Of a stretch of DNA of 64,000 bases, positions 53,868 to 64,000 are shown piece after piece (positions within the stretch are counted from its first letter, which is position 1; the number at the start of each line of letters is the position of its first letter). The stretch spans positions 2,604,001 to 2,668,000 of the forward strand of contig CAJFCV020000006.1 of the NCBI GenBank assembly GCA_904066235.2. Direction: 5' to 3'. A program made the translations under genes and the position numbers. A model generated the notes under the pieces. That model worked only from the letters and a program-made list of their open reading frames with translations, was not told the DNA's origin and searched no databases. Source of the stretch: Bursaphelenchus xylophilus (taxonomy: Eukaryota; Nematoda; Chromadorea; Rhabditida; Aphelenchoididae).

Positions 53868-56800
53868 CTATTGCATCTCCTTGAAGCGGATGAGCAGGTC
53901 CTCGGCGACCGGCCGATCCTCCGGCCGGTCGTTGAAACAGTCGGTCATCACGTTGATGATCGGCTCGGGTGCTCCAGTGGGGATCTGCGGCTTCACTCCC
54001 TTCAAGATTGCCCACATGGCCTCTTCGTTGGACAAATCGCCATAGGGCATGTTGCCGAAGGTAAAGATCTCGTAGAGAACAACTCCGAATGACCTGAAAG
54101 TTCATATTATAGGTTGTTTTATCATGCTTGACAAGAGACATGTCCAGTGGCAAAAAACACACCATTTTGCATCCAGGAAGCATAAAAATGTGGCAAATTA
54201 CCACCCTCTCCAAGTGAAAAAACTCAGATTTCAAAAGCGCACCTCTCATAACAAAGTTTTTATACTTGGAGAGGGAAGCATTTTGCCACATTCTTGATAC
54301 TTCCCGGATGCAAAATGGCACGTTTTTTACTACTAGATCAGGTCCCCACTATAAGAATTCCTCGAATTCAGCGCTTACCAAATATCCGACATTGTCGTGA
54401 ACTTGCCGCTGGCACATTCCGGAGGCAGCCAGCGGACCGGCAGCGCTGTTTGCTTATCCGATAAGCGATAATACTCGGCGTGTGAATAGATCCTAAAAAT
54501 AGTGGGTTAATTGGATCATCGGTTTGTTTGCGATCGGAGAATAATATAATAATCGCAAAGGAAAACGTATCCTCCAGCGATTATTATGTGGGAAATAATA
54601 GAGCTGAAAATTGAAGAGAATAACGGATGAAAGTTTACCTTCTCGACATGCCAAAATCGCTGATTTTGATGGTGATCGGAGGACGGAAAGCAGCGTTGCA
54701 AACTCGGATGTCAGTGTCGCCGGAGACGAGGCAATTCCTCGCCGCCAAATCTCGATGGACGATTTGCTGGGATGAGATGTAGGCAAGGCCAGTGCACACC
54801 TAAAAAAAGGAATTTAGAATCTCTAATTTTCATTGGAGAGAAATTTAAAGGGAAGTAAACGTCCAGATTTTTTACCAGCATGTCTGACAAGGAAAGTACC
54901 TTTAAGGGGGTATGGACTTACAGGTCAAGACATATATCAAAAAAGCGCAAAACTTTTCTGATTCAGAATATGTAAAAACTACCTGCCTAATTTTGGTTTG
55001 TAAGGGTGAAAAAATCCTCAGAACTTGTCTCCACGCAAATGCCCCTTTTTTTAGATGAGGAAGTACGCTAAAACGCGGAGAGCGGTCAGAGAAAAAAAAA
55101 AGTTTTTGGCCATATCATTGCCAGCATTACGCGGAAAACAATTATTTTTTGTGGAAATATTATCATCTACGATAGAAATAAGGCTCATATTAGGCATTGG
55201 AAACAAATTCCTTTGGAAAGAAAGAATTTTCTTTGGAAGCGAATGTAATTTTTAATTAAAAAACTCGCAAGAAATATCAAATCCTCTACAACTTTTTGAA
55301 CTATTTTAAAAATCACTGTTGCCTCTGCAAAGAAAAAATTGGAAGTCTTTTTTAGTCATGTTCTAAACTTTTCTCCCATGCCCCCGTGTCCCTTCCTCCG
55401 TCAATTTTAAATCCACAAAACTTCAAAACCTCCTTCCACCCTACCTGTTTAGCGATATCGATCAGTTCCGTGCGAACTAACGCCGGTGGGAATTGCGAGT
55501 AGTTGTCGCATTTCGGTTTCCTCTCCGCTACATACGTCTTCAAGTCGCCGAGGTTCATCAGCTCCAAGACCATTGCCAAATTCCGATCGCTCATTCGGCA
55601 GACCCCGAACATCTTCACGACGTTCGGATGGTCGAGTTCCGAGAGCATTCCGGCCTCTTTGTCCATTTGAGCGTCCACATGCACGTTGTGGAGCATTTTT
55701 ATCGCCACTGGGACATGTTTAACGAGCCATTCACCCGAAAACACATCGCCAAATTGTCCCTGAAAAGATGTTATAAGGTGATTTGGGAAAAAGTCAGCAA
55801 ATAAGGCCATTTCGAATGTTCTAATCAACAAAAAACATGATCAAATCGCAACACTCACTCCTCCAATCTTCTTCTCGATCAGCAAATGCTCCTTGCTGAT
55901 GGTGGGCACATGCTGCAGGGAGTAGTGCGAAATGGAGCCGTTAATACTCTCGTCCCGCAGACTGGTCTCCTCCGTGTCCATGGTCGTCTTGCTCGGCCGC
56001 CGGATCCGCTTGTTGTTCTTGGTCCAGTTCACCACCGCCGTCTTGTCTTCGGCCGGCTTCTTCTTCGGCTTGCCGCGTCTTTTATACATCACGTAGAAGA
56101 TGGTGCCCAGAAAGGAGACCAGCAGGAGGAAGAAGAGATTCGTGAAGACCTTCAGCAGCCATGAAGGCTGCTTTTCCGTCTTTTTGAGGACGTCAATGTG
56201 TTGTGGGACTTTGCCTCGGTGGCGACCTGAGAATTGATGGTGATTAGTTATTTGTAGATAACGCCAAAATTGATGATTGTTTTACTTGTATATGCAAAGC
56301 AGTAACCTTTGTAAGACAAGGGAAGGCGAAGACTTAGATCACTTTTTTTTAACATGGAAATGATCCGAACGTTCGGGAAAATCACCAAGTGCAGGTGGAT
56401 AGAGCAGGGTAAAAAGTGGTAAAAAGAGTCATTCTCCAGCTGCGAAATAAGAAGAATCGTATCTTTTTTCACAAAGCTTGGCATGAAAAGTTTCACAGCT
56501 ACTTCTATCACTGAATGTAATGTTTCCACAAAAAATATTTTTTTCCGCTTGAAACTGGTAAAGATACGGCCAAAAAATGTTCTTTCTCGGACCGCTCTCC
56601 GTGTTTTGCGCACTCTCTGGGCCGCAAAGATCGTTCAATATCTCGGCTATGCCTGCAAAGCGGGAGCTAAAGCTTTCAGGAATTGATACATGGCCTATCC
56701 ACTACGTGTATACAAAATCAAAAAAAAATCTGAGCGTCCCACTTGTAAGCCTTCCTTTGTGAGTCTACTCAGAAGACATACAAAACACTTTTGAATTTTG

Positions 56801-59044
56801 TATTCTACTCACCGAAGTCACTCTCCAAAAGAGTGCAATCCACATCAGAGCAGACCTCCAACTCATAATTCGAAGCCGGATTCATCTCCTCCGAACTTCG
56901 TCGGCACAACGCGCACTCCTTGATGTAGATGCGGTAGTATTTCAGGAAATCGAAGGAATGGTCGGGCTCGTATTTAGCGATGAAGGTTCCGTTGAAAAAC
57001 TCGGTGCTGAAATTTGGAATAATGCGTAAAAATGGAAATATAGAACATATATTGTATTGTCATGCAATTTTAAATAAATTATGTCCTTTAAAAAAAGCAT
57101 AATAATGATTTCTCAAACTTACGAGTCAGTTGTGAGTGGATGAACTTCAGTCTCATTTGTTGATTCTTTGAGCACTTTGAGGGTCAGATTATTCAACGGA
57201 AAGCCATGAACGGCCAGCTCGATGTCTCTGGAGCCGTGAGTGTGGAGGACGGCGGATAACGGAGTTTCAAAACGCAGCTGCAAAAAGAAAACCGTAGAAC
57301 TTGATTTTAAAATACGCTCTTCTTCGCATTACTATTTTTCATAAAGTGCATGGACATTTTTGACAGTTTTCCCTTTCGCACAGTGCATTTTGAACTTTTT
57401 CTCATGCTTGTCGCCAACGCACAGTGCATTTTTTCTTTTCGCACAGTGCAAAGCTCAAAAAAGCCGTTTGCACTGTGCAAATTCCTGGCGCCGTCGCAGC
57501 GACATAAATGAAACTCGCTTTTGTCGCAGCGATATTTCAATGCACAGTGCGAAAACCAAAGAAAAAGTGAAATGCACGGTGCAAAATTAGATGTTTTTTT
57601 TCACGGTGCAGACCGTGACAAATGTCTATGCACTTTATGAAATGCCTAATATAGTATGTAAAAAAGATGGCTTCAAATATCATTCTGTCGGGAAAATAAT
57701 GAGCACAATGTCACTGCGTCAATCGTAAAAAGAAAAAGAAACTTGATTTTTTCGCGACACAATTCATTTTCTCAGTCGGCGATGCGATTTTCGATGCAAC
57801 AGAGTGCTCATTATTTTCCCGACAGACAGATAAATATTTTATTTTCTAAATTTCTCAAAATTCCTCCTACCTCAGCGGTTCCGTAGCTTGGTGCCTCGCA
57901 ATGATTGCATTGACAAACAATCATCCCCAGCTCTTCGGAGGTCAAATTGCTCGCGACCAAAGTGACACTAGTGCTGTTGGTCGAGCGAATCTCCACTCGT
58001 CCCGCTCGGTCCTCCTTCTCCGCCTTCTCGCGGTCCATCAGCCACACATACGAGCCGGTTATGTACTCGTCGTACTCGGCCTGAGTCAAGTTGTCGTAAT
58101 TCGGGACCTCACTCCCAAAAATACACTCAACTTTGGCTTCGGAGCCGGTTGTTGTCTCGATCAATGCCGGTCGTACAATGGTCTCTTCCCGTTTACAATG
58201 TTTCAGTTGGTCCAAGCAAGTTTTTAGCTTCATGTCGATGTTGATTTTGAGGGGAAGTTGGAGAATTTGCGACTCGGTCCAAAACGTCTCCGTGTGCTGA
58301 TGTTGAAGATGCAACATCCAGGAGTTCTTGCAGGAGCACGCAACAGGGTTGTTTCTAAAGAAAAAAAGTTGTTTACTTGTAACATTTTTTTCGTACTAGT
58401 CGCGACATAAAGTCCGTAGAATTTTTCGCGGCCCCCAAATTCCGTCGCGCTCCGAAATGTTGATTTGTCGCTGCGAAAAACGGGAATCGCGCGCGACAAT
58501 AAGGCAAAATCAACAAAATTGCACAGTGCAAAATGTGTTTTCGGGTGAATGCACAGTGCGGAGTCGCAGAAAATTCTACGGACTTTATGTCGCGACTAGT
58601 ATGTATGTAAAACATACACTAATAGACTTTTCCATACCGTATCTCAATCCTGGCGAACATCCCGACCCTCCGCGCATACTGCCATGTAAATTCGCTAATA
58701 TCATTTCCACTCAAGTTCAAGAACTGCAGCCTCTCGTAGCCCAGCACCTTGGGCAGCTTCTCGATCAGCTCCAGCCCACAGCCGTAGACATGCAACCGCT
58801 CCAAGTACGTGTAGTTGAACCTTGTGTAGTCGTCAAATCCCTCCAACAGGGCGGCCGTCGCGTTCTGACAAGTCAGCGCGATCGACGACAACCGATGAAA
58901 GTCCATCGGAGTCAGGCCGAAGGTCTGATTCAACGGCCGCAGGTCGGTCACATCGTCGCAGCTGAGCTGGTAGTGCCGGAATCTGCAGACCGCCCACGCC
59001 GAAGGGACGGAGATTAAAATGAGCAACACTGGGAGTGTGTTCAT
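53868..59044 (-). CDS. trk-1: Trk-like receptor tyrosine kinase (LRR, Ig, TM, kinase)
   Basis: Nine exons close in frame to 807 aa: 59044-58638, 58354-57871, 57277-57123, 57006-56813, 56226-55859, 55759-55445, 54799-54639, 54492-54379, 54093-53868. A signal peptide ([18 protein letters not shown]) leads into a Cys-flanked leucine-rich region ([11 protein letters not shown]) with the C-cap [12 protein letters not shown]. An Ig-like domain (VECIF to IVCQCNHC) and a second extracellular domain follow, then TM 436-459 and a basic stop-transfer. The kinase starts near 530. It has GGGQFGDV, Lys557 in VAIK, Glu571, HRDLAARN (656-663), DFGMSRR (689-695), the Trk-type activation tyrosines Y697, Y702 and Y703, and [14 protein letters not shown]. 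All catalytic residues are present, so it should be an active kinase at the neuronal surface. The chain stops right after the kinase domain (RFKEMQ). The symbol is by homology to nematode trk-1. Confidence 0.92.
54140..54353. mobile_element. Family D palindromic MITE
   Basis: GTCCAGTGGCAAAAAACACA to GATCAGGTCCCCACTATA, filling the last intron of the Trk-like gene. Confidence 0.85.
54850..55365. repeat. Family C copy, disrupted, in the Trk-like gene
   Basis: AAACGCGGAGAGCGGTCAGA and TTTTTGGCCATATCATTGCC are family C phrases; the ends are poorly kept. Confidence 0.55.
56425..56755. repeat. Family C copy, reversed, in the Trk-like gene
   Basis: ATGAAAAGTTTCACAGCTAC, then GACCGCTCTCCGTGTTTTGC, GAGCGTCCCACTTGTAAGCC at the end. 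Confidence 0.7.
57370..57605. repeat. Cluster of GCACAGTGC palindromes in a Trk intron
   Basis: CGCACAGTGCA or its variants occur at least seven times in 230 bases, with GCACTGTGCA and GCACGGTGCA. The same motif recurs at 10005-10110, 11040-11215, 58525-58560 and 59340-59410. Confidence 0.7.
57677..57832. mobile_element. Family A MITE
   Basis: TATCATTCTGTCGGGAAAAT left, TTTTCCCGACAGACAGATA right, 38 bases from the splice donor at 57871. Confidence 0.85.
58394..58601. mobile_element. Palindromic MITE, ACTAGTCGCG family
   Basis: TACTAGTCGCGACATAAAGT and ACTTTATGTCGCGACTAGTA bound 208 bp in the first intron of the Trk-like gene. The inside carries GCACAGTGC motifs. Confidence 0.85.
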
Positions 59045-59070
59045 CGTAGATGGGTGGGTGCGACGCTCAT
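59041..59070 (-). promoter_or_regulatory. Nine-codon upstream ORF overlapping the Trk start
   Basis: ATG at 59070 opens MSVAPTHLR and its TGA shares bases with the main ATG (ATGA at 59044-59041). If the leader is kept in the mRNA it could lower or couple translation. A trans-splice site between the two is not obvious. Confidence 0.35.
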
Positions 59071-59437
59071 CGTAGCGACTTGATCAGCATATCAGGGAAG
59101 ACGGAGGTGTAGGTAGTGTAAGGGGAAATGCAGGAATGTTGTAAGTGAAAAAATTCTTGGCCTGAAGATTATAAAGGTTATACAGATTTTGAAAGAGAAG
59201 CGTTCAAAATGTCATCACGATATCACGAGAAGAAAAATTTGTAAGGATTTTAATAATGATTTAATACAATTATAACATTAGTTGGTTCCCAAATTCTCTG
59301 GAGTGATTTTTGTTAGCCTAAAGAATGATTGAATAAAAAGTCCCATTGCACGGTGCAAAATGCAAGAAATCGCACGGTGCAAAGTAAACCTTTGTTTTTC
59401 GCACAGTACCTGTCGTCAAAAGTCACACAAGCAACTA

Positions 59438-59596
59438 TATCAGTCTGTCGAAAAAATAACGGCGGATCGTCGCAGCAAAATGTCTCGCCTCGCCGCTATC
59501 GCGCACCAAATCCCAAGCCGCGGCTTGCAGTCGCAAAGCGATAATGAGCGACTCCGAGGCGCGACAATCCGCCGTTATTTTCCCGACAGACCGATA
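59438..59596. mobile_element. Family A MITE, subfamily B
   Basis: TATCAGTCTGTCGAAAAAAT left, TTTTCCCGACAGACCGATA right; the interior has AAGCCGCGGCTTGCAGTCGC. Confidence 0.85.
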
Positions 59597-59647
59597 TCAA
59601 TGGTTAAATATTTTAAGTTCAATTTAAAAAAAAGAAAAAAAGGTAAC

Positions 59648-59817
59648 TATCAGTCTGTCGGGAAAATAATGTGGATCAGTCGCACCTTAGAATCTCCATA
59701 ATTTTTTTTGCAACGGACAGACGCAGCTGAAAATTTGGTGCTCGACTGAACCATATTTTCCGCATGGACATACATTTTCTGCAACGGCCCGCCACTGTTT
59801 TCCCGACAGACTGATAT
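59648..59817. mobile_element. Family A MITE, divergent interior
   Basis: TATCAGTCTGTCGGGAAAAT left, GTTTTCCCGACAGACTGATA right. Confidence 0.85.
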
Positions 59818-59843
59818 AAACACATATATATACATACAGTACC

Positions 59844-59990
59844 TATCGGCCTGTCGGGAAAATAGCGACAGTCCGTTGCAGAAAATTGTTCACCCCGTCG
59901 AAAAAAGGGCCCTTCTATTACCAAATTTTCAATCCATCGCAAAGCAATAATGGGCGATTCCAAGCCACTATTTTCCCGACAGACTGATCT
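59844..59990. mobile_element. Family A MITE, subfamily B-like
   Basis: TATCGGCCTGTCGGGAAAAT left, TTTTCCCGACAGACTGAT right; the third copy in a run of 550 bases. Confidence 0.85.
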
Positions 59991-61047
59991 AAAAACCTGG
60001 CCCTTTTTTCAATTACACGGCCAATCAACTTGCTACGGCTATAATCCACCTACATGGCGGATAAAGGGCTTGCAACTTGTTGGGGATCAAAAACCCTGAT
60101 CAAAAATCCAATGCAGCCAAAAAAAACGGAAGCGCTAAGCCGTTAGACTGTTGGATGTATGTTCAAATCACAAGGACTGAATGCGCAAAACAAAATCATT
60201 TAGGGAGCAACAAACCATTCGAAAAAAAAGGTTTCAAAGCGCAGTAAAATTGGGAGAAAATATTAAATGATATTGCAATTAAAACTATTTGGTTGTCCAG
60301 AAAGTTCGTTCGTTTTTTTCGCGGCTTTGTTTTACAAATATAAGTTTAATATACAGATACATAACACACAAAACGTAAATTTGTCTCAAATTTCACCCCA
60401 ATCTAAGCGCCGTACTTTGAGCGCTTCCCTTTACAGCAATGTTATGACGGTAACAAACTGAATGCAGTGAAAATCAACTGATTACTCTGGGCTGATACTG
60501 GGAACGAAAATGATTAATAAATCACCTAGAGCGGCTTGAAAGACTACATAGGGCGTTGTTGTAATCCATCATTTCCGAGACTATTAAACCACAATGTGAC
60601 CGAAAATACAATTGATGGGGCCGAGAGTAACGCGAAGATTGTAAAAATAGGCTTGGTACAAAAAACAAGGAACACAATGAAAACCAAAATTTCTTCGAGA
60701 TTCGCGGAAAGATAATGCATATAAATAAATGTTATAAACGGAGTTTAAACCAAGTAAATAAGAAACGTATTAACTGCTAGACGGAAAAAGCTTGGAGAGC
60801 CAGAAGAATGGGCGAGAAAAGGCACGTAGAAAGAGCGGACCGTCCGCTACTTCGAAGACAAGTTCACCACGGTAAATTAGGCAAGGTTAAAGGGGCAAAG
60901 TCTTAAATTAGTCCCTCGCATGGAGGGTCGGAGATCACAAAAGCTCACAGGGTAATTGGATTTTCGAACTAAAAAACTCGATTCTCGGTTCAAACTGACG
61001 CACAGTCTCTTTTGTACCATTGAAAACGTATCTTCAAGGTGCTAAAT

Positions 61048-61492
61048 CAACAAGGGAAGGCTTTCAAGTGTAACGTATAGGTTTTTTTTATATTTTACAC
61101 ACTGGTTTGGTGTAGGCCACATAGCAATACCTGAAAGTTTTAGCTCGCGTTTTGCAGGCACTACCGGGTTATGGAACAATTTTTGCCGCTGAGAGAGCAT
61201 GCGAAGTGAGGAGGGCGATCAGACAACAACGTTTTTCGGCCATATCTTTTACAGTTTCTCGTGAAAAAATGGATTTTTTGTGTAAATATTACCCTCTACA
61301 GTAGAAATAGACATGATGATTTTTCAAAATTCAAAAAAAGGGGGTCACATTTTTGACAACTTTCGGCCTAAAAGCCCCTGTCCTTTCTGCAAAGCGCGAG
61401 CTAGAAGTCATGGTTATGTTTTCGAAAAAGACTTTGTTATATTTGTGCCAACTGTCATCAAAATCTGAGCGTCGCACTTGGAGTATTTCCAA
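61048..61492. repeat. Family C copy
   Basis: AAGGGAAGGCTTTCAAGTG left, TCTGAGCGTCGCACTTGGAG right. Confidence 0.8.
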
Positions 61493-61599
61493 TGTAAATG
61501 TAATAGAAAATACCAAGCCTAAATTATTGCCATTTCCCACCGAAATGAGCTCTTAGTTCCAGACTACTCGTTATTAGTGAGGAAATATTGGGATTGTCA

Positions 61600-61875
61600 A
61601 AAACATATGCTAGAGGAACAGTGTGGAGGATTATAGATTGTAAAAGTATCCGGCTCGTAATTGAAATTTCAATTCAACTTTCTGGTGCTTTGCATGGGCC
61701 TCCTTGCAAAGTTGAGTCATCATTTTGGCCGGATATTCAACGACCTTTATCGGTGATAGAGTATGCAAAATGTGGAGAGCAGGCAAAGAAAAAAGAAGCA
61801 TTTCTGCCCATGGTAATCTCTAACATACTCTATGGGAAAAAGTATTTTTTTAAAGGAAATATCCTCTGTTAAACA
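61600..61875. repeat. Family C fragment
   Basis: GGCCGGATATTCAACGACCT and AAAATGTGGAGAGCAGGCAA; worn. Confidence 0.45.
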
Positions 61876-62228
61876 TTACCAAAGTATATTAAAAATGTCT
61901 GCCATACCACTGACTCTGCAACACACCGCAACCGTTCTATAAACGCAAAATAATTGAATCAATGTCAAGTCTATTCAATTCTACATCCAGCATTATGTAC
62001 AACCCCATTAAGACAAAGCGGAACTGGCGGCTGCTTATTAAAATTTACACCTGCCACGTTTCTACTATTCCACCACCCCAATGTGCATATTTTGAGCGAC
62101 CTCGTGAGACTTGCAAACTCGGGAAAAGTAGTTTGGATGGAAATTTTGAGACAAGTAAATATGATGAAGGCTTGACTGAGAACGTGCAGTAGACATGCAC
62201 AAAAATGGTTTTATTCAACGACCTATTT

Positions 62229-62380
62229 TATCACTCTGTCGGGAAAATAATGACCATAATGTCATTGAGCAGATCGCGTCGTTGAAGAGAAAAGAAATTT
62301 AATTTTACGACACAGTTCATTTTTTTGGCCATACGATTTTCGATGCGACAGAGTGCTCATTATTTTCCCGACAGACTGAA
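62229..62380. mobile_element. Family A MITE
   Basis: TATCACTCTGTCGGGAAAAT left, TTTTCCCGACAGACTGA right. Confidence 0.85.
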
Positions 62381-63092
62381 ACAACGAAGCCTTCCTAAAA
62401 CCATGTCGGCAGTCAATTTGAGACCAAAAGGAATCCCTGCATGGCAAACGGCGCACTTCAAATTGATAACTGAACTCTTCATGTTGGCTTTTCGTCCTAA
62501 AATTTGTAGGAAAAGTTATTTTCAAAATTCCCTCTATGTTTTACCGGTCGAAACAAGTCTCAAAAAAATTGGGGAGCCTTGAAGAAGCAGTCGACTTTTC
62601 TGACTTTGTCAGAAAAGACTTGATTTTTGAGAAATTGCTCAAGCAATATGTCAAAAAAGACTTCCGCATAACAATTGTAATGAAAAGCCAAATTGAAAAG
62701 TTAAAAAGTTTGAAAAAGTTTGATCCCTTATGATTCGTTTTACACAGATTTGACTGTAACTAATATTAATCAATTCTTTTAGCTCTAAAAGTACATCCAA
62801 AATTGCCCTCTAATCAATCTTCAATTACCCCACTCCGCCTGTAATAACCCCTCTCGCCAAATTAATTATAATGTCTCCGCCGCCGAAGACATTGTAACTT
62901 TCTCTTCCACCGTCTAATAGCCCTCTCTAACTCGACATAACGTGAGTCGTAGACTAATTTTATCCTCAGGCCGCGTGACCTGCCAGTGCTAAAAGTTGCA
63001 TAGTACTTGATACGGAATTCAAAATTGTAGGGACTGCAAAAAAAATTTGTAGTGTCCTCTTAGCCTACAAGTTGTATTATATTTTAACAAAG

Positions 63093-63680
63093 GAGTGTAT
63101 CCGAAGTGCGACGCTCAGATTTTTTTGTAAATTTTGCATACACGTTGAGTATAGGTCACATAGCAATGCCTGAAAGTTTCAGCTCACGCCTTGCAGGGGC
63201 AGCCGAGATATTCAACAATCTTTGTGGCCGAGAGATTACGCGAAATGCGGAGAGCGTTCAGAGAGAAAACACAAGAATATGCATACATGTTATACATAGG
63301 CCACATAGCAATGCCTGAAAGTTTTAGCTCACGCTTTGCAGGGGCAGCCGAGACATCCAACGATCTTTGTAGCCGAGAGAGTACGCGAAATGCGGAGAGC
63401 GGACAGAGGAGGAGAATGGTCATATCTTTGCCAGTTTCGCGTCGAAAAAAACTGATTTTTTGCAAGAGCGCTACCCTCTTTGGTAAAAATGCAGCGGCAA
63501 AGTTTAATGGGCAAACTCGCAAAAAAAAGTATCGAATTACAACAAACTTTCGACATAAAAATCTCCATCGTTTCTGCAAAGCGCGAGCTAATAGTCTTGT
63601 ATATGTCTTTAAAAAATATTTATCGAAATTTGTGCCAGATTTCCTCAAAATCTGAGCGTCGCGCTTGGAGTACTTTTCTT
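63093..63680. repeat. Family C copy with a duplicated inner segment
   Basis: GAAGTGCGACGCTCAGATTT left, TCTGAGCGTCGCGCTTGGAG right. The inner phrase CACATAGCAATGCCTGAAAG occurs twice (near 63158 and 63301), so about 140 bases are tandemly repeated. Confidence 0.75.
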
Positions 63681-64000
63681 GGCATCAACAAAAATTTGAG
63701 GGGTCAAATAAGTCGACGAAAGAAACAAAAATAAAAATGGATAAAAAAAATGTAAGAATTGAGGCATAAGAAGCTTTAAGTCATACAAAATAAGTACTTA
63801 GACTCATTACGCCTTCAGAAAATCAGACTCGATACGCCTCTAAAAATCATGGATTTCAAGTGTATCCATACTTTCTAGAGGCGTAGTAACCTTCAAACTA
63901 TGCCCTTTTTAACCGCCCCACAACACGTTCCACCAACTGTTTACAACGCGCCGAATGCCCGCAGGACAATCAATACATTAGAGCCGGCGGCTGTCAACAT

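Larger units (their letters stand above)
59071..64000. other. Repeat-rich stretch upstream of the Trk-like gene to the window end
   Basis: Four family A and several family C copies are listed separately. 60000-61040 and 62750-63080 hold nothing I recognise. A short inverted pair (ATACGCCTCTA near 63830, CTAGAGGCGTA near 63876) is near the end. No gene is supported. Confidence 0.55.

Noticed and set aside
58457..59017. 186-codon + strand frame
   Set aside because: Antisense of the first Trk exon.
60120..60190. tRNA-like phrase GTTCAAATC near 60162
   Set aside because: The other arms do not pair well enough to call a tRNA.
63191..63655. 154-codon frames on both strands at 63.2-63.7 kb
   Set aside because: Both lie within family C repeat sequence; other copies of the repeat do not preserve the frame.

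Overview
The window looks like nuclear DNA of a nematode. It carries intron-rich genes whose splice acceptors end in TTTCAG or TTTTAG, candidate trans-splice acceptors directly before several start codons, and three nematode-type serpentine chemoreceptor genes. No bacterial operon structure, rRNA gene or CRISPR array is visible. I cannot name the genus from the sequence. Short interspersed elements fill most introns and intergenic space.

Seven protein genes can be modelled exon by exon, and six of them close in frame. From left to right: (1) a 7TM chemoreceptor on the + strand (4202-6926). (2) A Golgi-type GH38 alpha-mannosidase II on the - strand (7032-16377, 14 exons, 1090 aa), tail-to-tail with gene 1. 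(3) An MFS transporter of the MFSD8/CLN7 type on the - strand (20372-27633, 6 exons, 494 aa), with a dead mariner inside one intron. (4) A chemoreceptor of the Str/Srh type on the - strand (36574-39352). (5) Its paralogue on the - strand (45785-48053), whose transmembrane-2 exon I cannot find, so it may be broken. (6) A secreted protein with three thrombospondin type-1 repeats on the - strand (49294-51658, 383 aa). (7) A Trk-like receptor tyrosine kinase on the - strand (53868-59044, 9 exons, 807 aa). The genes are not an operon and show no shared pathway. Two are sensory receptor paralogues, one is a neurotrophin-receptor-type kinase, and the others serve secretory-pathway or lysosome functions.

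The spaces are built from recognisable repeat families. Family A is a MITE of about 150 bp with ends TCAGTCTGTCGGGAAAATA and TA at the borders; about 25 copies are present. Family C is an element of about 450 bp with ends like AAGTGCGACGCTCAGATTTT; about 20 full or partial copies are present. Family D is a palindromic MITE of 215-265 bp with five copies. Several hAT-like non-autonomous elements have exact 8-bp target duplications. Three large fold-back structures occupy introns of the mannosidase gene, one with arms made of a GGATAGGTTACCCC minisatellite. Elements are often nested, which gives a relative order of insertion.

The best candidates for something little described are the hAT-like elements packed with GGCTCC or GGCCCG arrays, the 401-bp element nested in a family A copy, and the minisatellite-armed fold-back. 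All coordinates were counted by hand and may be off by a base or two for repeats; exon models were checked by reading-frame closure.
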